NCBI RefSeq assembly: GCF_009496005.1 | Contig: NZ_WIBF01000008.1 | Location: forward strand, 146,688 to 210,687 | Length of the DNA: 64,000 nucleotides | Direction: 5' to 3' | Origin: Tritonibacter litoralis | GTDB lineage: Bacteria > Pseudomonadota > Alphaproteobacteria > Rhodobacterales > Rhodobacteraceae | Shown here: positions 1-9,459 of the stretch, piece after piece | Position numbering within the stretch: position 1 is the first letter of the stretch | Layout: each line of letters opens with the position of its first letter | Position numbers and translations under genes: made by a program | Notes under the pieces: generated by a model | What the model was told of the DNA's origin: nothing | The model's database searches: none | The model's input: the letters and a program-made list of their open reading frames with translations, nothing else

Positions 1-2
1 TT

Positions 3-881
3 ACGTCGGATTTCCCGACCGAATACGCCGCCCTGCGGGACAGCTTCAATTCGACTGTTCGCACTTTGGCAAGCTCGCTCCAGCAGGTTGTCCAGGCATC
101 AACCAGCATTCAAAGCGGAGCAACCGAAGTCAGCCAGGCGGCAGATGATCTGTCGCATCGCACCGAAAGCCAGGCCGCAACGTTGGAAGAAACCGCCGCT
201 GCCCTGGAACAGCTCAGCGTTTCGGTTGCCTCTTCGGCCGAAGGTGCACGCCGGGTGGAAGGGATCATGGTTGACGCACGCCAAGAAGCTGAAAACAGCG
301 GCGTGGTTGTCCAGGATGCCGTCACAGCCATGCATGAGATCGAGCAATCCTCGGACCAGATCGTCAAGATCATTGGCGTGATTGATGACATCACCTTCCA
401 GACCAACCTTTTGGCGTTGAACGCGGGCGTTGAAGCCGCGCGTGCCGGAGAGGCAGGCCGTGGCTTTGCGGTGGTGGCTTCTGAGGTTCGGGCCTTGGCG
501 CTGCGCTCTGCGGAGGCCGCAACCGAGATCAAAGAGCTGATCGGTGAAAGTTCCAACCAGGTTCGCCAAGGTGTGGATCTTGTGGGACGGGCGGGCGAAG
601 CGCTCAACAATATTGTGGGTCAGGTCAACCATATCTCTGAACTGGTCACAGATATTGCAACCGGTGCGTCTGAGCAGTCCACAGGTCTGAATGAAATCAA
701 CGTCGGCGTGACCCAGCTGGATCAGGTGACCCAGCAAAACGCGGCCATGGTGGAAGAGACAACCGCAGCGGGGCATTTGCTGGCCTCTGACGCATCTGGC
801 CTGTCCGAGATGGTGCAAGGGTTCAAACTGCCCAGCGACGCCACTGTTGGCCAGAGTGGTCTGGCGCAACAGGCGGCCTAG
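3..881 (+). CDS. Methyl-accepting chemotaxis protein, C-terminal part (5' end outside window)
   Basis: The open frame runs in from the left edge, so only the cytoplasmic signalling part is visible and the start lies upstream. The protein contains the conserved hairpin tip of chemoreceptors ([20 protein letters not shown] followed by [18 protein letters not shown]), flanked by long coiled-coil heptads. This region forms trimers of dimers and contacts CheA and CheW. The C-terminus has no CheR-binding pentapeptide that I recognise. The sensor and membrane segments are outside the window, so the ligand cannot be guessed. A hairpin follows directly after the stop, suggesting a transcription unit end. 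Family assignment is firm. Confidence 0.93.
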   Translation, partial: TSDFPTEYAALRDSFNSTVRTLASSLQQVVQASTSIQSGATEVSQAADDLSHRTESQAATLEETAAALEQLSVSVASSAEGARRVEGIMVDARQEAENSGVVVQDAVTAMHEIEQSSDQIVKIIGVIDDITFQTNLLALNAGVEAARAGEAGRGFAVVASEVRALALRSAEAATEIKELIGESSNQVRQGVDLVGRAGEALNNIVGQVNHISELVTDIATGASEQSTGLNEINVGVTQLDQVTQQNAAMVEETTAAGHLLASDASGLSEMVQGFKLPSDATVGQSGLAQQAA

Positions 882-907
882 AGCTGCTGTTACAATGACA
901 ATTGCCT

Positions 908-936
908 GCGCCTTTTGATGAAGGCGCGGGTCGTTT
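908..936 (+). terminator. Rho-independent terminator after the chemoreceptor gene
   Basis: Inverted repeat GCGCCTT (908-914) / AAGGCGC (921-927) with a 6-base loop, followed after a few bases by a T run. It sits about 30 bp after the chemoreceptor stop codon. Confidence 0.55.
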
Positions 937-1061
937 TCCTGTTTGCTGGGCAGGGGGATTGCCGCTGGATGTGGAAAACCTCCGACGCTCTGCCTTGCCG
1001 CGCGTCGGCGCATGGGCTATTCCGCCGGTCGTAACATAACGACACCTGCGAGGAGGCCACT

Positions 1062-2552
1062 ATGGCCAAGACCAAGAAACAGCCCCGCCCCAAGGCGCAG
1101 ACGCCCAAAGGGTTCCGTGACTATTTTGGTGAAGAGGTGACCCAACGCACAGAGATGCTGCGGGCCATTGCGGGTGTCTACCATCATTACGGGTTTGACG
1201 CGCTCGAAAGCTCTGCTGTGGAAACAGTGGAAGCTTTGGGCAAGTTTCTGCCGGATGTGGATCGTCCCAATGCAGGCGTCTTTGCCTGGCAGGAAGCGGA
1301 GGAGGGCGACAAGGGCGACTGGATGGCCCTGCGGTATGACCTCACCGCTCCGTTGGCGCGCGTTTATGCTCAGTTTCGCAATGATTTGCCGTCGCCCTAT
1401 CGTCGCTATGCAATGGGGCCGGTCTGGCGCAACGAAAAGCCGGGACCGGGACGGTATCGCCAGTTCTATCAGTGTGATGCGGACACGGTTGGTACCGCGT
1501 CCATGGCGGCGGATGCAGAGATCTGCATGATGCTGTCGGACACCCTGGAAACCGTTGGCATTCCACGCGGCGATTATCTGGTGCGCGTGAACAACCGCAA
1601 GGTTCTGAATGGCGTGTTGGAGGCCATGGGCCTGGCCGAGGACGACCCCAAGCGTGATGATGTTCTGCGCACCATCGACAAATTCGACAAGGTGGGCGAG
1701 GCCGGCGTGCGCGAACTGCTGACCAAAGGGCGGCTGGACGCCTCGGGTGCCTTTATCGACGGTGTTGGTCTGGGCGAAGCGCAGGCTGATCCTGTGATTG
1801 CGTTCCTGACGTCCAAGGCGGACGACGTGGCAGGCACCATGGCAAACCTGCGCAACGCGGTGGGCGACAGCAAGGTTGGCCAAGATGGTATTGCGGAACT
1901 GGAACAGATCGGCGAACTGTTGGCCGCCTCGCAATATGGCGCGGACCGCGTGTTGATTGACCCCTCCATTGTGCGCGGGCTTGGCTATTACACGGGGCCC
2001 GTGTTTGAGGCTGAACTGACCTTTGAAATCCTGGATGAAAAAGGTCGCAAACGTCAGTTTGGCTCTGTCTCGGGCGGGGGCCGCTATGACGGCTTGGTCA
2101 AACGCTTCACCGGACAGGAAGTGCCTGCGGTGGGGGTCTCAATTGGCGTCGATCGTCTGCTGGCCGCGCTGCGCGAAAAGGGACGTCTGGCCGCGACGCC
2201 AACCGGCCCGGTTGTGGTGACCGTCATGGATCGTGACCGGATGGCCGATTACCAGGCCATGGTGGCCGAGCTGCGCAAAGCAGGCATTCGGGCCGAAGTT
2301 TATCTGGGCAATCCCAAGAACTTTGGCAACCAGCTGAAATATGCGGACAAACGCAACTCTCCCATTGCTGTAATCGAAGGCGGCGATGAAAAAGCGCAAG
2401 GCATCATTCAGATCAAAGATCTGATCCTAGGGGCCAAGATCGCCGAGAACGCCACGTTGGAAGAGTGGAAAGAACGCCCCAGCCAATTCACAGTCGCGCG
2501 CGGGGAACTGGTGGCCAAGGTGCGTGAAATCTTAGAGAGTCAGGAACAGTAA
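1062..2552 (+). CDS. hisS: Histidyl-tRNA synthetase
   Basis: Charges tRNA-His with histidine. The 496-residue protein has class II synthetase signatures: [10 protein letters not shown] near the N-terminus, the [11 protein letters not shown] histidine-binding segment, the motif 2 region around [18 protein letters not shown], and motif 3 around [16 protein letters not shown]-terminal anticodon-binding domain follows. Start is ATG with a strong GAGGAGG ribosome site just upstream. It is longer than the E. coli enzyme, as is common in alphaproteobacteria. hisZ follows after 2 bp and hisG overlaps hisZ, so the three genes form one operon linking tRNA charging to the first step of histidine synthesis. 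Confidence 0.96.
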   Translation: MAKTKKQPRPKAQTPKGFRDYFGEEVTQRTEMLRAIAGVYHHYGFDALESSAVETVEALGKFLPDVDRPNAGVFAWQEAEEGDKGDWMALRYDLTAPLARVYAQFRNDLPSPYRRYAMGPVWRNEKPGPGRYRQFYQCDADTVGTASMAADAEICMMLSDTLETVGIPRGDYLVRVNNRKVLNGVLEAMGLAEDDPKRDDVLRTIDKFDKVGEAGVRELLTKGRLDASGAFIDGVGLGEAQADPVIAFLTSKADDVAGTMANLRNAVGDSKVGQDGIAELEQIGELLAASQYGADRVLIDPSIVRGLGYYTGPVFEAELTFEILDEKGRKRQFGSVSGGGRYDGLVKRFTGQEVPAVGVSIGVDRLLAALREKGRLAATPTGPVVVTVMDRDRMADYQAMVAELRKAGIRAEVYLGNPKNFGNQLKYADKRNSPIAVIEGGDEKAQGIIQIKDLILGAKIAENATLEEWKERPSQFTVARGELVAKVREILESQEQ

Positions 2553-2554
2553 CA

Positions 2555-3643
2555 ATGGCCAATACGTCTGACATTCAAGCCCGCGCCCAGCGGTTGCGGA
2601 TGAATTTCGAGGCAGCAGGCGCCAAACTGGTTGAACCGCCGATCCTGCAATCGGCGGAAACACTGCTTGACCTTTATGGCGAAGATATCCGGGCCCGCGC
2701 CTATGTGACCTCGGATGCGCTGCGTGGTGAACAGATGCTGCGTCCGGACTTTACCGTCCCCGTGGTCGAGCGGCACATGCGCCAAAGCGCTGAGCCTGCG
2801 CGCTACACCTATGCGGGCGAGGTGTTTCGCCGTCAGGAACATGACCCTGATCGCGCCAATGAATATGTGCAGGTGGGATATGAGGTGTTTGACCGCGCCA
2901 ATCCTGCCGCTGCGGATGCCGAAGTTTTTGCATTGATTTCGATGCAGCTGCGTGATCTTCCGGTGCGTCCAGCTTGTGGCGACATCGGTATCTTGACGGC
3001 TGCGGTTCAGGGTTTGAACACCTCTGATCTACGCAAATCCGCCCTGATGCGCCACATCTGGCGACCCCGCCGATTCAAATCGCTGCTGGATCGGTTCGCC
3101 GGACGTACGACGGTCAGCGAACACCGCGAAAAACTCCTCAGCACCGAAGGGGCCGTGTCAGCCTCGGCACCCGAAATTGGCAAACGCCGCGCCGCTGATA
3201 TCGACGCCCGGATGGAGGCTTTGCGAGCCGATGCAAAAGTGGCTCCGATCTCGGAGAATGAGATCTCGGCACTGGAAACGCTGCTTGCGGTGCGTGAGAC
3301 GATCCCTTTTGCGGTGGAGCAACTGCGGGATGTTGCCGTTGATCTGCCAACCATTTCACATGCGCTTGACCGGCTGGATGCACGGGTTGTTGCGATGCGC
3401 GCGCGCGGCATTGACGTGGATAACCTGGAATTCGAAGCGTCTTATGGGCGCACCTCGATGGAATACTACGATGGGTTTGTCTTTGGCTTTTATGCCAACA
3501 ACCGTCCCGATCTGCCAGCAATCGCAACCGGCGGTCGCTATGATGCATTGACGCGGTATCTGGGCAACGGCCGTGAAATTCCAGCCGTCGGTGCGGTTCT
3601 GCGTCCCGATCTGATGCTGCAGCTCGAGGAGGGTGCACAATGA
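2555..3643 (+). CDS. hisZ: ATP phosphoribosyltransferase regulatory subunit
   Basis: HisZ is a catalytically dead paralogue of the histidyl-tRNA synthetase core. It binds the short form of HisG and makes it histidine-regulated and active. The 362-residue protein keeps the synthetase-like fold markers (LVEPPILQSAE, MLRPDFTVPVVERHM, YAGEVFRRQE, and EIPAVGAVLRPDLML in the motif 3 position) but lacks an anticodon-binding domain. It lies 2 bp after hisS and overlaps hisG by 4 bp (ATGA), implying translational coupling with its partner. Position, length and the short HisG next door all agree. Confidence 0.94.
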   Translation: MANTSDIQARAQRLRMNFEAAGAKLVEPPILQSAETLLDLYGEDIRARAYVTSDALRGEQMLRPDFTVPVVERHMRQSAEPARYTYAGEVFRRQEHDPDRANEYVQVGYEVFDRANPAAADAEVFALISMQLRDLPVRPACGDIGILTAAVQGLNTSDLRKSALMRHIWRPRRFKSLLDRFAGRTTVSEHREKLLSTEGAVSASAPEIGKRRAADIDARMEALRADAKVAPISENEISALETLLAVRETIPFAVEQLRDVAVDLPTISHALDRLDARVVAMRARGIDVDNLEFEASYGRTSMEYYDGFVFGFYANNRPDLPAIATGGRYDALTRYLGNGREIPAVGAVLRPDLMLQLEEGAQ

Positions 3644-4332
3644 GCCTGAAACTGGGTGTGCCCTCTAAAGGGCGTCTGATGGACAAGACGTTTGACTGGT
3701 TTGCCAAACGCGGGCTGACACTTTCACGTACAGGGTCCGAGCGGGAATACGCAGGCCGCGTAGACGGTATTGACGGGGTTGAACTGGTGCTGTTGTCCGC
3801 CAGCGAAGTGCCGCGCGAATTGGCAGCAGGCCGTATCCACCTTGGGGTGACCGGTACGGATTTGTTGTTGGAGAAACTGCCACGTTGGGAGCAACAGGTC
3901 GAAGAGGTCGCGCCGCTGGGGTTTGGCTTTGCCGATCTGATCCTTGCGGTCCCGCAGTTCTGGATCGATGTGGATGGGCTGGATGACTTGGATGCCGTTG
4001 CAGCCCGGTTTCGCGTCGATCACGGCCACCGCCTGCGCATCGCAACCAAATACCACCGTCTGGTGCGCGAGTTTCTGGGCGATGCCGGTGTTGCCGATTA
4101 CCAGCTTGTCGACAGCCAAGGGGCAACCGAAGGCACCGTCAAAAACGAAACGGCTGAGATGATAGCAGACATTACCTCCACCGGTGAAACTCTGCGCGCC
4201 AATCACCTCAAAATCCTCTCGGATGGCCTGGTGCTCAAATCACAAGCCACCCTGTGGCGCAGCCGCACGGCCAAATACGAGGCCGAGGATAAGGCGACGC
4301 TGAACCAACTTCGGGATCTGTTGGACAGCTAA
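3640..4332 (+). CDS. hisG: ATP phosphoribosyltransferase catalytic subunit, short form
   Basis: Condenses ATP and PRPP to phosphoribosyl-ATP, the first step of histidine biosynthesis. At 230 residues it is the short form that lacks the C-terminal regulatory domain and therefore needs HisZ, which is encoded just upstream. Visible markers are the N-terminal KLGVPSKGRLMDKT substrate loop, LAAGRIHLGVTGTDLL, and the PRPP-binding type segment SQGATEGTVKNETAEMIADI. The start codon overlaps the hisZ stop. Two hairpins follow the gene (4354-4410). Confidence 0.95.
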   Translation: MSLKLGVPSKGRLMDKTFDWFAKRGLTLSRTGSEREYAGRVDGIDGVELVLLSASEVPRELAAGRIHLGVTGTDLLLEKLPRWEQQVEEVAPLGFGFADLILAVPQFWIDVDGLDDLDAVAARFRVDHGHRLRIATKYHRLVREFLGDAGVADYQLVDSQGATEGTVKNETAEMIADITSTGETLRANHLKILSDGLVLKSQATLWRSRTAKYEAEDKATLNQLRDLLDS

Positions 4333-4353
4333 GCCCGCCATCGAACGCGACCG

Positions 4354-4410
4354 CCCGCGCGCTTTACGCGCGGGCCATGCCCAACGCGAGGACGGGCATT
4401 TTAATGCCCG
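4354..4410 (+). terminator. Two adjacent hairpins after hisG
   Basis: Hairpin 1 is CCCGCGCG (4354-4361) / CGCGCGGG (4367-4374) with a 5-base loop. Hairpin 2 is CGGGCAT (4393-4399) / ATGCCCG (4404-4410) with loop TTTA. Neither has a clear T tract, so termination is plausible but not proven. They could also structure the leader of the metC-like gene that starts at 4516. Confidence 0.35.
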
Positions 4411-4515
4411 ATCTCGGGGCGGGAGCCCTGGCCTTGATGTTTCTCTGCCCGATGCCTCTTGCCTTTGACAGGCGGCTCTGCCTCAGTAGCCACGACCAAG
4501 ACCGTGAGAGGCCCC

Positions 4516-5619
4516 ATGACTGACACGCCCAAACCCTTCGCCCCCGGAGCCTTTTTGCATCTGCGCGCAAACCAGTTGGCAAAAGGTGCCCCCATCGCCC
4601 CGCCCATCACCACGGCCTCGATGTTTCACCTGCCCGGGCAGCCCGATGGCTCTGATTTCTATGGACGGGCCACCAATCCCACCTGGAATGACGTTGAAAA
4701 ACAGCTCACCGTGCTCGAACAGGCGCCGACGCGCCTTTTCCCATCGGGCATGGCGGCAATTTCAGCAGCACTTTTTGCCACCTGCCGCAGCAAGACCCGG
4801 CTGTTGCTGCCATCTGATGGCTATTACACCACGCGGCTGCTGGCGGATCGGTTTCTGGCACAGCTCGGCGTCACGGTGGTGGAGCGCCCAACGGCGGCCT
4901 TTGAGGATGGCGGCTTTGACGGGTTTGATGTGGTTTTCCTTGAAAGCCCCTCCAATCCGGGGCTGGATATGATGGATATTGCGGCAACGGCTCAGGCCGT
5001 GCGGGCGGCGGGCGGCATCACCATCGCCGACAACACCACGCTGACACCGCTGGGGCAGCGTCCATTGGATTTGGGCGTCGATATCGTGGTCTCTTCTGAC
5101 ACCAAGGCGATGGGCGGGCATTCGGACCTGCTGCTGGGCCATGTGTCCAGCCGCAATGATGATGTGATGGAGGCCATAACGGACTGGCGGCTTTACTCTG
5201 GTGCCATTCCAGGTCCACACGCCGCCTGGCTGTTGCATCGAGGGTTAGAGACGTTGGAGGTGCGTTTTGACCGCATGTGCCACAACGCGGAAGCCCTTGC
5301 CGCGCGGCTGGCCGAACATCCCAGCGTCCAAACCCTTCGTTTCCCAGGTCTGCCGCAGGATCCGGCCCATAATCTGGCGCGCGCGCAATGCAGCCGGTTT
5401 GGCTTCCTGATCAGCTTTACGCTGGCAGATGAGGCCACAGCAGAGGCCTTCATCAATGACTGCCCTCTGATCCGCCCGGCAACCTCGTTTGGCGGTGTGC
5501 ATTCTTCGGCTGAACGGCGTGCACGTTGGGGCGATGCGGTGGATCCGGGCTTTGTGCGCTTGTCGGTTGGGATTGAACCGGCGGAGGAGTTATGGGCAGC
5601 GATTGAAGCCGCGCTCTAA
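4516..5619 (+). CDS. metC: Cystathionine beta-lyase / gamma-synthase family PLP enzyme
   Basis: A cytosolic trans-sulfuration-type enzyme. Family members act on cystathionine or homocysteine precursors in methionine and cysteine metabolism. The 367-residue protein has the fold-type I layout: FYGRATNPTWNDVEKQL with the tyrosine and arginine of the partner active site, FPSGMAAISAAL, the aspartate loop at ADNTTLTPLG, and the PLP lysine at about residue 197 in SDTKAMGGHSD. The ATG at 4516 is preferred over an upstream in-frame start because family members begin close to this point. The metC name follows from similarity to Rhodobacteraceae beta-lyases; the exact substrate cannot be read from sequence. 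Confidence 0.8.
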   Translation: MTDTPKPFAPGAFLHLRANQLAKGAPIAPPITTASMFHLPGQPDGSDFYGRATNPTWNDVEKQLTVLEQAPTRLFPSGMAAISAALFATCRSKTRLLLPSDGYYTTRLLADRFLAQLGVTVVERPTAAFEDGGFDGFDVVFLESPSNPGLDMMDIAATAQAVRAAGGITIADNTTLTPLGQRPLDLGVDIVVSSDTKAMGGHSDLLLGHVSSRNDDVMEAITDWRLYSGAIPGPHAAWLLHRGLETLEVRFDRMCHNAEALAARLAEHPSVQTLRFPGLPQDPAHNLARAQCSRFGFLISFTLADEATAEAFINDCPLIRPATSFGGVHSSAERRARWGDAVDPGFVRLSVGIEPAEELWAAIEAAL

Positions 5620-6143
5620 GGGGCAGGGCGCTTCATCGCTTTGATCCGGGCCGGGTCCGGGCGCAGCACTGCGCCGTTTCGGTCAAATGCCGTTTGAAAT
5701 GAGAATGCCGCGGGGCTTGGGCCTGCCTCGTGTAGCTGCATGTAACGGGTGACGCCCTCACTCCAGGTGGGATTGTCTGCAGCCCCCGTATGCCACCACA
5801 TCACCAGCGGCGGCCACGCGCCAGATTGGAACCAGTCGCCGCCACGGTCCAATGCCACCTTGTGCAGCCCACCATAGGTAAAGGCGAGGATGCTCTCCAA
5901 ATCCTCCCACAATGATAGGGTGGCGGGTGACCACCCATCGCCCTTTTCTGTGTAGAAGGGCGGGTATACTTCATCGCCCCAGGGCGCGGGGCCCGGATCC
6001 GAGGCATAGCCAGAGCGCGCGATCAGACCGGGGGCCTGATCCACCTCGTCAAACACGCGGTCATTCAGCGCATAAAACCCGTCATTGGCAGGATCATCTG
6101 CGGGTTTGCGAAACAGACCAAACGTGTAAAGGGCAAGGGGCAT
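5616..6143 (-). CDS. DUF3291 domain-containing protein
   Basis: A 175-residue cytosolic protein whose N-terminus (MPLALYTFGLFRKPADDP, then NDGFYALNDRVF) and tryptophan-rich middle (WSPATLSLWEDLESILAFTY, PPLVMWWHTG) match the DUF3291 family, which adopts an antibiotic-monooxygenase-like fold. The biochemical role is unknown. It converges with the metC-like gene, and the two stop regions overlap by 4 bp. Confidence 0.75.
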   Translation of the reverse strand: MPLALYTFGLFRKPADDPANDGFYALNDRVFDEVDQAPGLIARSGYASDPGPAPWGDEVYPPFYTEKGDGWSPATLSLWEDLESILAFTYGGLHKVALDRGGDWFQSGAWPPLVMWWHTGAADNPTWSEGVTRYMQLHEAGPSPAAFSFQTAFDRNGAVLRPDPARIKAMKRPAP

Positions 6144-6212
6144 GGGCGTGACCTCTCAGCGCGCGGGGTGAAACAGCCTTACCATTGATCTGTCAAATCG
6201 CGCGCCGCTTTG

Positions 6213-6644
6213 TCAGATCACACCAATTTCCGCGAGCGCCTGTGACAGTTCTGCTGGCAAAGGCTCTTCTTGTTTGCGAGTGCCTGACAGATCCGCCGGG
6301 CTGTCTTCGACCTTCAGATAGCGCCACCCCTGAAAGGGACGTTTCAGCGCGGTTTGGGTCATGTGGATCTCCGGCTCCAAGACGATGGCACAGCGCCGCA
6401 CACCGTCCTCGCCAATGACTTCCTCCATCCGTAGGATGCGCTGGCGACATTGGATCTGGCCTTTGATCACCCAAAAAATAGATCCGCCATTCAGGATTTC
6501 AGTCTCGCGCTTGGGCCACATGCGGGTCACGTGGCGCGGCAGCCCATCCGGCCAACGCGCCGCATATTCCGCCTGCCAGGCCGCCAAAGTTTCCACGCTT
6601 TCCGTGCCAACCGAAAGTTTCACCAGATTGACTGTCTTATCCAC
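6213..6644 (-). CDS. DUF1489 family protein
   Basis: A small conserved alphaproteobacterial protein of unknown function. The sequence TVNLVKLSVGTESVETLAAW opens the family. Other markers are RHVTRMWPKRETEIL, GGSIFWVIKGQIQCRQRIL and PFQGWRYLKVEDSPADL. The GTG at 6644 is chosen because family members start just before TVNL; an upstream in-frame ATG at 6668 would add eight residues. It is divergent from nrdJ, and a perfect DnaA-box sequence overlaps its start codon. Confidence 0.75.
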   Translation of the reverse strand: MDKTVNLVKLSVGTESVETLAAWQAEYAARWPDGLPRHVTRMWPKRETEILNGGSIFWVIKGQIQCRQRILRMEEVIGEDGVRRCAIVLEPEIHMTQTALKRPFQGWRYLKVEDSPADLSGTRKQEEPLPAELSQALAEIGVI

Positions 6645-6645
6645 A
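6637..6645 (+). promoter_or_regulatory. DnaA-box sequence (TTATCCACA)
   Basis: TTATCCACA is an exact match to the classical DnaA box. It overlaps the start codon of the DUF1489 gene in the divergent region in front of nrdJ. A CCCCACAG sequence lies just to the right. A single box may be chance, but DnaA control of ribonucleotide reductase genes is known in other bacteria. Confidence 0.35.
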
Positions 6646-6830
6646 GCTTCCCCACAGAGTCGTCCCAAGAAATTGCGGTATATTGTAGGTCACGGTTTGG
6701 CGGGGGCAAGGTCTTGTGGTATGCTCGTCAGTAAATTGCTGCTGAGTGGCTTTTTTCGCATTGTGATTTTCACGAGCCCTGTAGTATCGATCCCGTCTCT
6801 TCCAGGCACCCGATTCATAGGAACCACTGA

Positions 6831-9116
6831 ATGACCCGCTTTGCTGCCCCCATTGCTGAACAAATCTGGGATATGAAATACCGTTTCAAGGAAGCGGATG
6901 GCACGCCGATTGACCAAAGTGTCGAAGACAGCTGGCGCCGGATTGCGCGTGACCTGGCGCGTGTGGAACAGGACGCTGAGGCCTGGGAAGAGACATTTTA
7001 TGCCGCGCTGGAAGATTTCAAATTTTTGCCTGCGGGACGTATCACAGCCGGTGCAGGCACGGCCCGTCAGGTGACACTGTTCAATTGTTTTGTCATGGGC
7101 ACTGTGCCGGACAGCATGGCGGGCATCTTTGACATGCTGAAAGAAGCGGCGCTGACAATGCAGCAAGGTGGCGGGATCGGCTATGACTTCTCGACCATCC
7201 GTCCACGGGGGGCGGATGTGAAGGGTGTGGCCGCAGATGCATCGGGGCCATTGTCGTTTATGGATGTCTGGGACGCCATGTGCCGTACCATCATGTCTGC
7301 GGGGTCGCGCCGTGGGGCGATGATGGCGACGATGCGCTGTGACCACCCGGATATTGAGGCCTTTATCTCCGCGAAATCCGACCCCGCACGTTTGCGGATG
7401 TTCAATATGTCGGTTCTGGTCACCGATGATTTTATGGAAGCCGTCAAAGCTGATGGGTCTTGGGAGCTGGTTTTTGCGGATAAAGTTTACCACACCGTGC
7501 AGGCGCGGGATCTGTGGAACAAGATCATGCAGGCGACCTTTGACTATGCGGAACCGGGGGTGATCTTTATCGACCGGATCAACAAGGCCAATAACCTGAA
7601 CTATGTCGAGGATATCTGCGCGACAAACCCCTGCGGCGAGCAGCCGCTGCCGCCGTATGGCGCCTGCCTGTTGGGGTCGATCAACTTGGCGCGTTTGGTG
7701 AAGAACCCGTTTGACGCGGACGCGGAGCTGGATCCCACAGCCCTGTCAGCGCTGGTGGCGACGGCTGTGCGGATGATGGACAATGTGGTGGATGTGTCCA
7801 AATTCCCGTTGGACGCACAGGCGCAGGAAGCACAGGCCAAACGCCGGATTGGTCTGGGGGTGACAGGACTGGCGGATGCGCTTTTGATGCTGGGGCTGGA
7901 ATATGGCACCGACGAAGCGGCGCGTCAGACGGATCGCTGGCTGCACGCGATCGCCCGCGCCGCCTATCTGGCGTCGGTGGATTTGGCCAAGGAGAAGGGG
8001 GCGTTTCCCTTGTTCGACGCGGAAAAATATCTGGCGTCCGGCAATATGATGAACATGGACGAGGACGTGCGCGACGCCATCCGTGAACACGGCATCCGCA
8101 ATGCGCTGCTGACCTCCATCGCGCCAACCGGCACCATCAGCCTTTATGCGGGGAATGTGTCATCCGGGATCGAGCCGGTTTTTGCCTATGCTTACACCCG
8201 GAAGGTCTTGCAGAAGGATGGCAGCCGCACCGAAGAAGAAGTGGTGGATTATGCGGTCAAAATGTTCCGCGATAAATTCGGCGCGGACGCGGCCCTGCCG
8301 AGCTACTTTGTGAATGCACAGACGCTGGCACCAGCCGCGCACGTGAAGATGCAGGCGGCGGCACAAAAATGGATCGACAGCTCGATCTCCAAAACCATCA
8401 ACTGCCCGGAAGACATTTCCTTTGATGATTTCAAGGATGTTTACATGCAGGCCTGGGATCAGGGATGTAAGGGCTGCACGACCTATCGACCCAACGATGT
8501 GACCGGCTCGGTTCTGTCTGTGTCGGAGAGCAGCGAAAAGGCACCGGGTGAGGGGGCCGAGACGCCGCAATCAGATGAAGGCGCGGAAGTGGTTTACATG
8601 TCCGAACCGCTGGACCGTCCGCAGTCCTTGGAAGGATCGACCTACAAGCTCAAGTGGCCGGATTCGGAACATGCGATTTACCTGACCATCAATGACATCA
8701 TCATCGGCGGGCATCGCCGCCCGTTTGAGGTCTTTATCAACTCCAAGAACATGGAACATTACGCCTGGACCCTGGCGCTGACACGGATGATCTCGGCTGT
8801 GTTCCGCCGAGGTGGGGACGTGTCCTTTGTGGTGGAAGAGCTGAAAGCCGTGTTTGATCCGCGCGGTGGAGCCTGGGTAAAAGGGAAATACATCCCATCG
8901 ATCTTGGCGGCCATCGGCGGTGTGATCGAGACCCATATGGTCAAGATCGGCTTTATCGAAGGCGAGGGCATGGGGCTTAAATCGGATCCGCAGGCCGAGG
9001 TTGTGAACCTGGATCAGCGCCCCGGCAAAGCTTGCCCGTCGTGCGGCGAATTCACTTTGCAGATGGTCGAAGGGTGCATGACCTGCACCAGCTGCGGCTA
9101 TTCAAAATGCGGGTGA
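6831..9116 (+). CDS. nrdJ: Vitamin B12-dependent (class II) ribonucleoside-diphosphate reductase
   Basis: Makes deoxyribonucleotides using adenosylcobalamin instead of oxygen or a glycyl radical. The 761-residue chain carries the reductase barrel signatures: PAGRITAGAGTARQVTLFNC with the first redox cysteine, MQQGGGIGYDFSTIRPRG, the active-site loop NPCGEQPLPPYGACLLGSIN, and ASVD/ITSIAPTGTIS-type segments. The C-terminal zinc-ribbon-like tail has four cysteine pairs ending CGYSKCG and probably relays electrons from thioredoxin. It is monocistronic here. A Tn7-like transposon is inserted 20 bp after its stop codon, so its native terminator has been displaced. Confidence 0.95.
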   Translation: MTRFAAPIAEQIWDMKYRFKEADGTPIDQSVEDSWRRIARDLARVEQDAEAWEETFYAALEDFKFLPAGRITAGAGTARQVTLFNCFVMGTVPDSMAGIFDMLKEAALTMQQGGGIGYDFSTIRPRGADVKGVAADASGPLSFMDVWDAMCRTIMSAGSRRGAMMATMRCDHPDIEAFISAKSDPARLRMFNMSVLVTDDFMEAVKADGSWELVFADKVYHTVQARDLWNKIMQATFDYAEPGVIFIDRINKANNLNYVEDICATNPCGEQPLPPYGACLLGSINLARLVKNPFDADAELDPTALSALVATAVRMMDNVVDVSKFPLDAQAQEAQAKRRIGLGVTGLADALLMLGLEYGTDEAARQTDRWLHAIARAAYLASVDLAKEKGAFPLFDAEKYLASGNMMNMDEDVRDAIREHGIRNALLTSIAPTGTISLYAGNVSSGIEPVFAYAYTRKVLQKDGSRTEEEVVDYAVKMFRDKFGADAALPSYFVNAQTLAPAAHVKMQAAAQKWIDSSISKTINCPEDISFDDFKDVYMQAWDQGCKGCTTYRPNDVTGSVLSVSESSEKAPGEGAETPQSDEGAEVVYMSEPLDRPQSLEGSTYKLKWPDSEHAIYLTINDIIIGGHRRPFEVFINSKNMEHYAWTLALTRMISAVFRRGGDVSFVVEELKAVFDPRGGAWVKGKYIPSILAAIGGVIETHMVKIGFIEGEGMGLKSDPQAEVVNLDQRPGKACPSCGEFTLQMVEGCMTCTSCGYSKCG

Positions 9117-9131
9117 TCTGACGCGTTTGGC

Positions 9132-9136
9132 GTTCC
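9132..9136. repeat. Left target-site duplication of the Tn7-like element (GTTCC)
   Basis: GTTCC lies immediately before the TGT terminus at 9137 and is repeated immediately after the ACA terminus at 27093. Five-base duplications are the rule for Tn7-like transposition. Confidence 0.85.
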
Positions 9137-9232
9137 TGTGAAAACCCACATCAGTTTGCAATTTGACCAGCATAAATTGCAACTCTGACCACTAAAAGTT
9201 TGCCATCGCCCCTATCGGTCGGTGGCAAATAC
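9137..9232. repeat. Left transposon end with TnsB-site-like repeats
   Basis: After the terminal repeat come spaced copies of a TTGCAA/TTGCCA-centred motif: AGTTTGCAATTTGACC (about 9153-9168), AAATTGCAACTCTGACC (about 9174-9190), AGTTTGCCAT (about 9198-9207) and a GGTGGCAAAT variant near 9221. Multiple TnsB binding sites at each end are typical of Tn7-like elements. The stretch from 9233 to the dam gene at 9460 shows no further gene. Confidence 0.65.
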
Positions 9233-9459
9233 CTTTCTGGGAGTGAAGCAAGACCGATCAGGTGTTTGGCGATTATTTCCGTTCTGACGGTTGCATTTAG
9301 TGAAACGGTCCATTGCCGCCACGAACCAGGATTTTAGAACGCTGCGGGGCGCGACAGCACAACTAACAATCTTGGCATCGAACATCATGGGGCCTATGGT
9401 GATCCCAACAAGCTACCGAAGTGTTGTAAGATATTAGATTTGAAGAGAAGAAGACTGCG

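Noticed and set aside
4333..4515. SAM riboswitch before the metC-like gene
   Set aside because: The two hairpins do not match the conserved blocks of SAM-II or other SAM-binding leaders that I know.
6669..6830. Cobalamin riboswitch or NrdR boxes before nrdJ
   Set aside because: ACCACTGA near the start is only a partial likeness to the B12 box, and no pair of NrdR-type 16-bp palindromes is convincing.
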